Notes under the pieces: model-generated
Told to the model about the DNA's origin: nothing
Databases searched by the model: none
Seen by the model: only the letters and a program-made list of their open reading frames with translations
Shown here: positions 36,024 through 50,450 of the stretch, piece by piece
Position numbering within the stretch: the stretch's first letter is position 1
Layout of the letters: each line of letters starts with the position of its first letter
Made by a program: the position numbers and the translations under genes
Origin: Gammaproteobacteria bacterium
GTDB lineage: Bacteria > Pseudomonadota > Gammaproteobacteria > Pseudomonadales > Halieaceae
Length of the DNA: 50,450 nt
Reading direction: 5' to 3'
Assembly (NCBI GenBank): GCA_030433415.1
Contig: JAUIMF010000017.1
Location: 1-50,450, forward strand

Positions 36024-36617
36024 ATGCGCGATCCCATCGATGTAGAAGTGTTTTTCAATTTTCGCAGCCCCTACTGCTACCTGGCCTCAAAAACCCTGTG
36101 GCCGATTTTCGATGACTTTCACACGCGTCTTGTCTGGCGGCCCGTAGGAGGCTGGAACCTTCGCTCCAGTCCCGATCGCGCCAAAGTCAAACTGCCCCTC
36201 GCCCGCCAGGACATGGCTCGCTTTGCCCGGCGCCTCGGCATTCCCGTGAACCCGCCCCCGATGGAGACCGAGCCCACGCTGGCTGGCGCGGCGTCGCTGT
36301 ACGCCGAAAGCCAGGGCAAGCTGCGCGAGTACATCGTGGAGACCATGCGTGAAGAGTGGGAGTTCGGTCAGAACATCGGTGAAGAAGCAGCGCTGGAGCG
36401 CATCGCCGGACGCGTTGGTCTGGCTGCCGATGAACTTCTCGCGGCGGCGCACGACAAAGGCAATCAACAGACCCTTTCTGACAATGCCGCGTACGCGGAA
36501 TCGCGGGGCATCATCGGTGTCCCCTCGTTCCTGATCGGCGACGAGATCTTCTGGGGCCAGGACCGCATCGACTTTGTCCTCGAAACCCTGCTGGAGCTGC
36601 GCGCCCGCAGGATCTGA
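36024..36617 (+). CDS. DsbA-fold protein, 2-hydroxychromene-2-carboxylate isomerase-like
   Basis: This 197-residue thioredoxin-fold protein of the kappa-GST/HCCA isomerase group begins with VEVFFNFRSPYCYLASKTL. The serine of the SPY motif replaces a redox CxxC, arguing against a disulphide oxidase. It ends with GVPSFLIGDEIFWGQDRIDFVLETL, typical of the family. Known members are glutathione-dependent isomerases of naphthalene catabolism. No naphthalene dioxygenase is present, so the substrate may be another ring-cleavage or conjugated product (inference). It lies 9 bp after DUF1329 and 2 bp before the next gene. Confidence 0.82.
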   Translation: MRDPIDVEVFFNFRSPYCYLASKTLWPIFDDFHTRLVWRPVGGWNLRSSPDRAKVKLPLARQDMARFARRLGIPVNPPPMETEPTLAGAASLYAESQGKLREYIVETMREEWEFGQNIGEEAALERIAGRVGLAADELLAAAHDKGNQQTLSDNAAYAESRGIIGVPSFLIGDEIFWGQDRIDFVLETLLELRARRI

Positions 36618-36619
36618 CC

Positions 36620-37171
36620 ATGAGCGACAGCACGCAGCCCGTCACCACACTCATTGCCCGGCGTGTCCGGCCGGGCATGGAAGCACGCTATGAAGACTGG
36701 GTCCGGCGAATCATTGATGTCTCTTCGACCTGGCCCGGCCACCAGAGCGTCGATGTAGTTCGACCGACCCCGGGTTCCGGTGGGGTGTATCTACTCATCG
36801 TCCGCTTCACCAACAGTGAAGACCAGCAGGCCTGGCAGGCATCTGACGCTCGGGCTGCATTTCTGGATGAGCTATCAGATATCACCGACGGCGATACGTC
36901 GCTCGAGAACATCAACGGCCTCGAAACCTGGTTTACGCTGCCCGGACAAACCGCCCTGCCCACCCCGAGCAAACACAAGATGGCCATCGTTATTACCGTC
37001 GTCGTGTTTTTTCTGGTGCTGGGTGCCAACCTGTTGTTCGGCAACTTCCTCGCCCAGTTACCTCTGGTCCCACGCGTGGCGGTGCTTGCCATTGTGCAGG
37101 TCGCACTGCTGAGCTACGTGATCATGCCCCGGGTCACGGTGCTGCTGCACAAGTGGCTGTTTCCGTCCTGA
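36620..37171 (+). CDS. Membrane-anchored ABM-domain (antibiotic biosynthesis monooxygenase-like) protein
   Basis: This 183-residue protein has a ferredoxin-like ABM domain (about residues 8-105: VTTLIARRVRPGMEARYEDWVRR, then SVDVVRPTPGSGGVYLLIVRF) and a C-terminal membrane part with two helices (AIVITVVVFFLVLGANLLFG and VAVLAIVQVALLSYVIM). This ABM plus two-helix architecture is known in bacteria without assigned function. Last gene of the right arm, starting 2 bp after the isomerase-like gene. It is followed by a shared terminator region before rpoC, which converges. Confidence 0.8.
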   Translation: MSDSTQPVTTLIARRVRPGMEARYEDWVRRIIDVSSTWPGHQSVDVVRPTPGSGGVYLLIVRFTNSEDQQAWQASDARAAFLDELSDITDGDTSLENINGLETWFTLPGQTALPTPSKHKMAIVITVVVFFLVLGANLLFGNFLAQLPLVPRVAVLAIVQVALLSYVIMPRVTVLLHKWLFPS

Positions 37172-37232
37172 TTATCACACTGGTCGGCTACGGTACGCAC
37201 CGGCAACGCCTGCGCAGACTCGATCAGCTAAA

Positions 37233-37257
37233 CCAGCCATAAAAGCCAGCCATAAAA
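37233..37257 (+). repeat. Short tandem direct repeat beside the island boundary
   Basis: CCAGCCATAAAA occurs twice with a 13-nt period (37233-37244 and 37246-37257) between the last island gene and the rpoC terminator. The second copy runs into the A-tract of the terminator. It may be a local slippage duplication. No matching copy was noticed near the rpsL-side boundary. Confidence 0.6.
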
Positions 37258-37284
37258 AAAGCGGCCCCGGTTTCCCGAGGCCGC
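37254..37284 (-). terminator. Intrinsic terminator of the rpoBC transcript
   Basis: Minus-strand stem GCGGCC(T)CGG / CCG(G)GGCCGC with a short AAA-containing loop occupies 37284-37261 and is followed by seven T (37260-37254). It lies about 28 nt after the rpoC stop. Read on the plus strand, the same stem is followed by the weaker tract CTGTTT and may also end the catabolic operon. Confidence 0.88.
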
Positions 37285-37312
37285 CTGTTTCTGCAATGCA
37301 GTGGCGGTGTAC

Positions 37313-41533
<4,221 letters not shown>

Positions 41534-41613
41534 GGCATTTCCTCCACGAGGTTTTGTTGCCGTGCCGGCCGCCCTGGGGCAGCCGGCCACCGATTCCTAA
41601 AACGTGTTCGTTG

Positions 41614-45687
<4,074 letters not shown>

Positions 45688-45774
45688 CTGTACTCCCCGG
45701 TACTAGTGGACCGCCATCGGCAATCCGGTAAATTCGGTTTCCGCCGGGCCAGATTGAAGTCTGGCTTAAGCGGG

Positions 45775-45804
45775 AAAAGGCCGGTGGGCAAAAACCCACC
45801 AGCC
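45775..45804 (-). terminator. Attenuator-like hairpin between rplL and rpoB
   Basis: Minus-strand GGCTGGTGGG and CCCACCGGCC form a 10-bp stem with one G-U pair around a T-rich 6-nt loop, followed by TTTT. It lies in the 155-nt rplL-rpoB gap, the place where E. coli has a partial terminator that lowers rpoBC relative to ribosomal protein output. Two further hairpins flank it at 45748-45765 and about 45812-45833; these could be processing sites. Confidence 0.7.
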
Positions 45805-45842
45805 TTTCAGTGCCTGGACCTAAGTCCTGGCAGACATCAGGA

Positions 45843-46226
45843 TTACTTGAGCTCCGCAGAGCCGCCAGCTTCTTCCAGCTGCTTCTTGATGTCTTCGGCT
45901 TCGTCTTTGGAAGCGCCTTCCTTGATGGGGGAAGGAGCGCCATCGACCAGGCCTTTTGCTTCTTTCAGGCCAAGGCCCGTTACCGCACGAACAACCTTGA
46001 TCACGTTGACTTTCTTCTCGCCTGCGGCGGTCAGAATCACGTCGAACTCGGTCTGCTCAGCGGCGGCACCACCGGCGTCACCGCCAGCAGCGGCGGCGGG
46101 TGCAGCTGCAACTGCAGCAGCGGCCGTTACACCAAACTTCTCTTCCATTGCGTCGATGAGCTCGACAACTTCCATTACGCTCATCTCGGCGATTGCCGTC
46201 AGAATGTCGTCTTTTGACATACCCAT
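45843..46226 (-). CDS. rplL: 50S ribosomal protein L7/L12
   Basis: This is the 127-residue stalk protein that recruits translation factors. It has an N-terminal dimerisation domain ([28 protein letters not shown]), an alanine/glycine-rich hinge and a C-terminal domain ([36 protein letters not shown]). The ATG at 46226 is chosen over one two codons later because AGGAG lies 9 nt upstream of it. Directly follows rplJ. Confidence 0.98.
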   Translation of the reverse strand: MGMSKDDILTAIAEMSVMEVVELIDAMEEKFGVTAAAAVAAAPAAAAGGDAGGAAAEQTEFDVILTAAGEKKVNVIKVVRAVTGLGLKEAKGLVDGAPSPIKEGASKDEAEDIKKQLEEAGGSAELK

Positions 46227-46292
46227 GAGGTCTATCTCCTGTCTTTGAGCTATTGCTAGCTGTTATATCCGGCTGCGAGCAGATCCACCGCC

Positions 46293-46826
46293 TCAGGCGG
46301 CTTGCTGCTCTTTCTGATCGCGTACTGCTGCCAGCGTGCGAACCAGCTTTCCAGGTACTTCGTTCATCGTCTGGGCCAGCTTCGTTACCGGCGCTTTCAT
46401 GACACTCATCAACATTGAGAGCGCCTGATCGCGCGTCGGCAGCTTCGCCAGCACATCCAACTGTTCCGCACCCAGCATCTGGCCGCTCACCGCCAGTACT
46501 TTCACTTCAAAGGCCGCGTTCTCTTTCGCGAAGTCCTTGAAGAGTCTCGCTGCAGCGCCCGGATCTTCCATGGAAAATCCGAACAGGGACGGGCCCACCA
46601 GCGCGTCGTTGACGCACTCGTAATCCGTACCTTCCAGAGCCCGTTTGGCCAGGGTGTTCCGCACTACGCGGAGCGTTACCTGGTTTTCACGAGCGTCTTT
46701 GCGCAGCGCCGTCATCCCGTCTACCGAAACGCCTCGGGCGTCGGCGATGACGAGGGACAAAGCACTGGTGGCAGTCTCGTTAACTTCAGCTACGATCGCT
46801 TTTTTGTCTTCGAGTCCAATTGCCAC
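46293..46826 (-). CDS. rplJ: 50S ribosomal protein L10
   Basis: This 177-residue stalk base protein anchors L7/L12 dimers to 23S rRNA. It begins [17 protein letters not shown] and contains [20 protein letters not shown]. The start codon is GTG at 46826 with AGGAG 8 nt upstream. L10 with L12 is expected to repress translation of this gene through the leader upstream. Confidence 0.98.
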   Translation of the reverse strand: MAIGLEDKKAIVAEVNETATSALSLVIADARGVSVDGMTALRKDARENQVTLRVVRNTLAKRALEGTDYECVNDALVGPSLFGFSMEDPGAAARLFKDFAKENAAFEVKVLAVSGQMLGAEQLDVLAKLPTRDQALSMLMSVMKAPVTKLAQTMNEVPGKLVRTLAAVRDQKEQQAA

Positions 46827-46834
46827 TGGTTTAA

Positions 46835-47035
46835 CTCCTGGATTGCTCGATTAGATACCTTCGTCATCCTGCTCCTGAAACGCCGGTCCAAGAACACCGG
46901 TTCAAGGACCTGTTCAGAAACCTGATTCGGGAGGTACCACCCAAATCGGCAAATACACCGCTCTGCGGCCTATTCACCCGGTGAGTTTTCTCACCATCTG
47001 CGTAGGCCAGGTCGCAAAACCTGATTAAGCGTGCC
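46835..47035 (-). promoter_or_regulatory. Ribosomal protein L10 leader
   Basis: Between rplA and rplJ the minus strand contains CTACGCAGATGGTGAGAAAA followed by CTCACC, which resembles the conserved L10-leader segment bound by the L10-L12 complex. It includes the perfect hairpin GGTGAG/CTCACC at 46980-46995. Exact ends are approximate. The assignment rests on position and on this motif; a covariance-model search would settle it. Confidence 0.6.
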
Positions 47036-47267
47036 CCGCTCTTCCGTCGCTGTTCAGCGCCGGAAGGCGGCGTACCCGCCTACGGTCTTTGATGGTCCAA
47101 ACACCCGGCAATCCACACGTTCGTGGCGACAGCCTGTTGCTAAGACCTCAAAGGGACGACAAGCCCGGATCCCGGGCCCTGTCATCGTCGGTCACCCTTC
47201 CGTGGGTGACCCGCGCTGCGGCGCTCTCGTGAAGCAACGCAGCGTGTTTGGTTTGCGTACGCGGGGC
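47036..47267 (-). other. Structured spacer downstream of rplA
   Basis: This part of the 441-bp rplA-rplJ gap carries no gene. It holds two perfect GC-rich hairpins: GCCCGG/CCGGGC at 47163-47177 and GGTCACCC/GGGTGACC at 47190-47211. No T-tract follows either. A promoter for rplJL-rpoBC is expected here by analogy with other bacteria, but none was convincing to the eye. Confidence 0.5.
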
Positions 47268-47963
47268 TTAGAGCTCCAGCGACGCCTGATCTACCGTCAC
47301 GCCGGGACCCATGGTGGTCGACAGCGTGATCTTGCGCATGTAAACACCCTTGGACGCAGCGGGCTTGGCCTTCTTCAGGTCCGCCAGCACGGCTTCGAGG
47401 TTGCCGCGGATCGCGTCCGCTTCGAAGCTGATCTTGCCGATGCCGCCATGAATGATGCCGTTCTTATCGGTGCGGTAGCGCATCTGTCCCGCTTTCGCGT
47501 TCTTGACCGCCGTTTCGACGTCGGGAGTCACGGTGCCGGTCTTGGGGTTGGGCATGAGACCGCGGGGACCAAGAATCTGGCCCAGCTGACCCACAACGCG
47601 CATGGCATCGGGAGACGCCACGACCACGTCAAAATCCATCATGCCGCCTTTGACCTGCTCGGCCAGTTCATCCATGCCTACCATATCGGCGCCGGCAGCC
47701 TTGGCTTTCTCGGCCGCTTCACCCTGGGTGAACACGGCTACGCGAACTTCACTGCCCGTGCCGTGGGGCAGCGTCGTGGCACCACGCACCGCCTGATCGG
47801 ATTTCTTGGCGTCAACGCCAAGTTTCACGGCCACTTCGACGGTTTCGTTGAACTTCGCCGTCGCCGTTTCTTTGAGCAGGGCCACGGCTTCGTCAAGGGA
47901 GTAGGCGCGCGTTGCATCAACCTTCTCGCGGAAGGACTTCAGTCGCTTGCTGAGCTTGGCCAT
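47268..47963 (-). CDS. rplA: 50S ribosomal protein L1
   Basis: This 231-residue protein of the mobile L1 stalk also represses the rplKA mRNA in many bacteria. It starts [16 protein letters not shown] and shows [28 protein letters not shown] and [13 protein letters not shown], typical of the family. The start is 1 nt after the rplK stop, giving translational coupling. Confidence 0.98.
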   Translation of the reverse strand: MAKLSKRLKSFREKVDATRAYSLDEAVALLKETATAKFNETVEVAVKLGVDAKKSDQAVRGATTLPHGTGSEVRVAVFTQGEAAEKAKAAGADMVGMDELAEQVKGGMMDFDVVVASPDAMRVVGQLGQILGPRGLMPNPKTGTVTPDVETAVKNAKAGQMRYRTDKNGIIHGGIGKISFEADAIRGNLEAVLADLKKAKPAASKGVYMRKITLSTTMGPGVTVDQASLEL

Positions 47964-47964
47964 A

Positions 47965-48399
47965 TCAGTTCACCCCCTCGGTTTCGATACCCGCAGAGCG
48001 GGCACTGCCTGCGATGGTGCGTACCGCCGCGTCCATGTCTGCCGCCGTCAGGTCGGGCCATTTCTGCTGGGCCACTTCTTCAAGCTGCGCACGATTCACC
48101 TTGCCCACCTTCTTGGTGTTGGGCTCACCGGAGCCCTTCTTGATACCCGCGACTTTGCGCAGCAATACCGAGGCAGGAGGGGTCTTCTTGATAAAGGTGA
48201 AGGAACGGTCGCTGTACACCGTGATGACCACGGGAATCGGCAGACCGGGTTCCGTACCCTGCGTTTCTGCGTTGAACGCCTTGCAGAACTCCATGATGTT
48301 CACGCCGTGCTGACCCAGCGCCGGACCCACGGGGGGGCTCGGGTTGGCCTGGCCGGCAGGCACCTGCAGCTTGATATAGGCTTCGACTTTCTTTGCCAT
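47965..48399 (-). CDS. rplK: 50S ribosomal protein L11
   Basis: This 144-residue protein of the GTPase-associated centre is needed for stringent-response sensing by Rel[21 protein letters not shown] and [19 protein letters not shown] are diagnostic. The ATG at 48399 is preferred over an upstream in-frame start at 48462 because an AGGAGAA site lies just before it and the family N-terminus begins there. Confidence 0.98.
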   Translation of the reverse strand: MAKKVEAYIKLQVPAGQANPSPPVGPALGQHGVNIMEFCKAFNAETQGTEPGLPIPVVITVYSDRSFTFIKKTPPASVLLRKVAGIKKGSGEPNTKKVGKVNRAQLEEVAQQKWPDLTAADMDAAVRTIAGSARSAGIETEGVN

Positions 48400-48518
48400 G
48401 TTGTTTCTCCTGGGTTCCAGCGGCAGTTGCATCACCGGTCGGTGATCTGTCTGCCTCCCCAATCAGAGCACCCTGGGGTGCTCGCCAAGTTCCACCGCAC
48501 TGAGTGCGGCGCGTTTGA

Positions 48519-49052
48519 TCAGGCCTTTTCGACCTGACCGAATTCCAGCTCTACGGGCGTAGAGCGCCCGAAGATCAGTACCGCCACGTTCAGGCGGCTT
48601 TTTTCGTAATTGACCTCTTCGACCACACCGTTGAAGTCGTTGAAGGGGCCATCGATAACCCGCACCATCTCGCCCGGCTCGAACAGCGTCTTCGGACGGG
48701 GTGCTTCGGTGCCTTCCTCAATGCGGTTGAGGATGGCATTGGCCTCGGCTTCGGTGATCGGCGCCGGCGCATCCGCCTTGCCGCCGATAAAGCCGAGCAC
48801 CCGCGGCGTCTCTTTTACGAGGTGCCAGGTATCGTCATCCAGATCCATCTGCACCAGCACGTAGCCGGGAAAGAACTTGCGTTCGCTACGACGTTTCTGG
48901 CCGCCACGCATCTCTACGACTTCTTCTGTCGGCACCAGCACATCGCCAAAGCGATCACCCATACCGTGAAGTTCGATGCGCTCTTTCAGCGCCGTCGCGA
49001 CCTTCTTCTCGTAACCCGAGTAGGCGTGCACGACATACCAACGCATAGCCAT
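48519..49052 (-). CDS. nusG: Transcription termination/antitermination protein NusG
   Basis: This 177-residue elongation factor links RNA polymerase to Rho or the ribosome. The N-terminal NGN domain ([33 protein letters not shown]) and C-terminal KOW domain ([25 protein letters not shown]) are intact. It lies between secE and rplK, the standard order. Confidence 0.98.
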   Translation of the reverse strand: MAMRWYVVHAYSGYEKKVATALKERIELHGMGDRFGDVLVPTEEVVEMRGGQKRRSERKFFPGYVLVQMDLDDDTWHLVKETPRVLGFIGGKADAPAPITEAEANAILNRIEEGTEAPRPKTLFEPGEMVRVIDGPFNDFNGVVEEVNYEKSRLNVAVLIFGRSTPVELEFGQVEKA

Positions 49053-49087
49053 TCTTTTTTCTCTCCGCTACCTGTTCGCGCCAGGGC

Positions 49088-49450
49088 TCAACCGATTACC
49101 AGGGACACAAGCCAGCCGAGGAAGGAATCCAGTCCCCAGAGGATCAATGCCACCAGCAGTACGAACGCCACCACGATCATGGTTGTCTGCACCGTTTCCT
49201 GACGCGTTGGCCAGACAACTTTGCGAATCTCGGTTCGGGCTCCCTTTACCAGGGACCAGAACGACGCACCCTTGGCGGTTTGCAGGGCCACAAAACCGGC
49301 CACCACGGCCAGCGCCACGATCGCGAGCACCCGGTACAGCAGGGACTCGTTCGCAAAGTAGCTGTTGCCTACGACCGCCACAGCGACCAGGGCGGCAACC
49401 ACCAGCCACTTGAGACCGTCAAATCGACTTACGGGCGCTTCTGCACTCAT
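49088..49450 (-). CDS. secE: Preprotein translocase subunit SecE
   Basis: This 120-residue inner-membrane subunit of the SecYEG channel is in the three-helix gammaproteobacterial form. Two N-terminal hydrophobic segments (WLVVAALVAVAVVGNSYFA and VLAIVALAVVAGFVAL) are followed by the conserved amphipathic segment EIRKVVWPTRQETVQTT and the last helix. It stands downstream of tRNA-Trp and 35 bp upstream of nusG. Confidence 0.97.
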   Translation of the reverse strand: MSAEAPVSRFDGLKWLVVAALVAVAVVGNSYFANESLLYRVLAIVALAVVAGFVALQTAKGASFWSLVKGARTEIRKVVWPTRQETVQTTMIVVAFVLLVALILWGLDSFLGWLVSLVIG

Positions 49451-49536
49451 GTCTGCTTCTTGTAACCTTTCAGCTGTACGGTAGCCGTACCACTACTACG
49501 TTTTGCGACGCCGCCAGTGCGACGCGCCTGCCGAGA

Positions 49537-49612
<76 letters not shown>

Positions 49613-49853
49613 AATCTCTTACCTATTCTCTCTTCGCCCCGAGACTGACTGCCCCGAGACGACGAAGCCGAATCGTCTGATCCGGCTCTTGTGCATCGCT
49701 TTTGTCGGCGCGGATCGCAGTGTTCTGCGAGCCAGGCCGTAATCGCTGCACTCGCTAGCGAGGGGGACGCTCGCTTCGCGATAACGACCCGGCTCGCTAA
49801 CGCTGTGCTGACGTCAAACCTGCCAGCCGGCAGGCGACGCCAGAGCAGCGGTC
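49613..49853 (-). other. tuf to tRNA-Trp spacer
   Basis: This 241-bp stretch has no gene. Just after the tuf stop, CCTGCC-N4-GGCAGG (49819-49834) forms a hairpin followed by TTTG on the minus strand, a weak terminator candidate. A perfect 12-bp palindrome CTCGCTAGCGAG lies at 49751-49762. A promoter for the tRNA-secE-nusG unit was not clearly recognised. Confidence 0.4.
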
Positions 49854-50450
49854 TTACTCGATGATCTTGGCCACCACGCCGGCGCCGACGGTGCGGCCAC
49901 CTTCGCGGATAGCAAAGCGAAGACCTTCTTCCATCGCGATCGGCGCAATCAGCGTCGCAACAAAGTTCAGGTTGTCGCCAGGCATAACCATCTCAACGCC
50001 TTCAGGCAGCTCTACCGCACCCGTTACGTCCGTCGTACGGAAGTAGAACTGCGGACGGTAGCCCTTGAAGAACGGCGTGTGACGACCACCTTCGTCCTTG
50101 GACAGTACGTAAACTTCTGCCTCGAACTTGGTGTGCGGCGTTACCGAACCCGGTACCGCCAGTACCTGGCCACGCTCAACTTCTTCACGCTTCGTACCAC
50201 GCAGCAGTACACCCACGTTCTCGCCCGCACGGCCTTCGTCCAGCAGCTTGCGGAACATCTCTACGCCCGTGCACGTCGTCTTCTGCGTGTCCTTGATACC
50301 AACGATCTCAATCTCGTCGCCAACTTTTACAATGCCACGCTCTACACGACCGGTAACCACCGTGCCGCGACCAGAGATAGAGAACACGTCCTCTACCGGC
50401 ATCAGGAACGGCTGGTCAATCGCACGCTCAGGCTCAGGGATGTAAGAGTC
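49854..50450 (-). CDS. tuf: Elongation factor Tu, C-terminal part (5' end outside window)
   Basis: The last 198 codons of a second EF-Tu gene cover the end of the G domain, domain II ([23 protein letters not shown]) and domain III, with [11 protein letters not shown] at the C-terminus. Its N-terminus lies beyond base 50450. It is in the same orientation as the tuf at the left end, so the two copies flank the window as direct repeats. Its position before tRNA-Trp-secE-nusG is that of tufB in other gammaproteobacteria. Confidence 0.97.
   Translation of the reverse strand, partial: DSYIPEPERAIDQPFLMPVEDVFSISGRGTVVTGRVERGIVKVGDEIEIVGIKDTQKTTCTGVEMFRKLLDEGRAGENVGVLLRGTKREEVERGQVLAVPGSVTPHTKFEAEVYVLSKDEGGRHTPFFKGYRPQFYFRTTDVTGAVELPEGVEMVMPGDNLNFVATLIAPIAMEEGLRFAIREGGRTVGAGVVAKIIE

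Noticed and set aside
3976-37171. Mobile element, integrase, phage or CRISPR content in the inserted block
   Set aside because: Reading all frames showed only metabolic, transport and regulatory genes. No transposase, recombinase, terminal inverted repeats or spaced repeats were seen.
41534-41590. Upstream start for rpoC at 41590
   Set aside because: The extra N-terminal residues do not match any RpoC, whereas a GGAGG and TTG fit the family start exactly at 41533.
49751-49762. Palindrome CTCGCTAGCGAG as an operator or origin element
   Set aside because: It is a single short palindrome in a spacer with no neighbouring repeat or promoter, and could easily arise by chance.

Overview
The window is chromosomal DNA of a GC-rich gammaproteobacterium, probably a marine Cellvibrionales/Halieaceae-like lineage. 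That placement is an inference from the style of the ribosomal and RNA-polymerase proteins and was not tested. Both ends and the right quarter hold the conserved tuf / secE-nusG / rplKAJL-rpoBC / rpsL-rpsG-fusA-tuf super-operon on the minus strand. Reading leftwards from base 50450 the order is tuf (5' end missing), tRNA-Trp, secE, nusG, rplK, rplA, L10 leader, rplJ, rplL, an attenuator-like hairpin, rpoB and rpoC (TTG start). After an interruption it continues with rpsL, rpsG, fusA and a second tuf (3' end missing) at the left end.

The interruption lies exactly between rpoC and rpsL, which are usually near neighbours. About 33 kb (3976-37171) of catabolic genes sit there. The right arm (plus strand, 24778-37171) encodes a six-component phenol hydroxylase (P0-P5, DmpKLMNOP type), a [2Fe-2S] ferredoxin (DmpQ/XylT type), catechol 2,3-dioxygenase, 2-hydroxymuconic semialdehyde dehydrogenase, 2-oxopent-4-enoate hydratase, 4-oxalocrotonate decarboxylase and 2-hydroxymuconic semialdehyde hydrolase. 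It ends with a DUF1329 protein, a DsbA-fold HCCA-isomerase-like protein and a membrane-anchored ABM-domain protein.

The left arm (minus strand, 24129 down to 9832) begins with a candidate envelope module: a Ycf48-like lipoprotein, an MMPL/RND permease, a DUF1302 barrel and DUF1329. After a strong hairpin terminator come a second semialdehyde dehydrogenase, a GST, acylating acetaldehyde dehydrogenase, 4-hydroxy-2-oxovalerate aldolase, a degenerate SDR, a long tautomerase and a DmpR/XylR-type sigma-54 activator. Further left are a plus-strand GST and DUF336 pair, then a minus-strand pyruvate:ferredoxin/flavodoxin oxidoreductase (NifJ) with a dihydroorotate-dehydrogenase-like flavoprotein.

The two arms diverge from an AT-rich 648-bp region with a near-perfect sigma-54 (-24/-12) promoter facing each way and an inverted-repeat candidate activator site between them. 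The genes together predict phenol/methylphenol -> catechol -> meta cleavage -> pyruvate + acetaldehyde -> acetyl-CoA, driven by the locally encoded activator. NifJ may handle the pyruvate, and the envelope module may move hydrophobic substrate. A sigma-70 promoter at 3886-3914 restarts transcription of rpsL-rpsG-fusA-tuf, and a terminator at 37254-37284 ends rpoC transcription, so the inserted block is transcriptionally insulated from the essential genes. No insertion sequence, integrase, CRISPR array or rRNA gene was seen.
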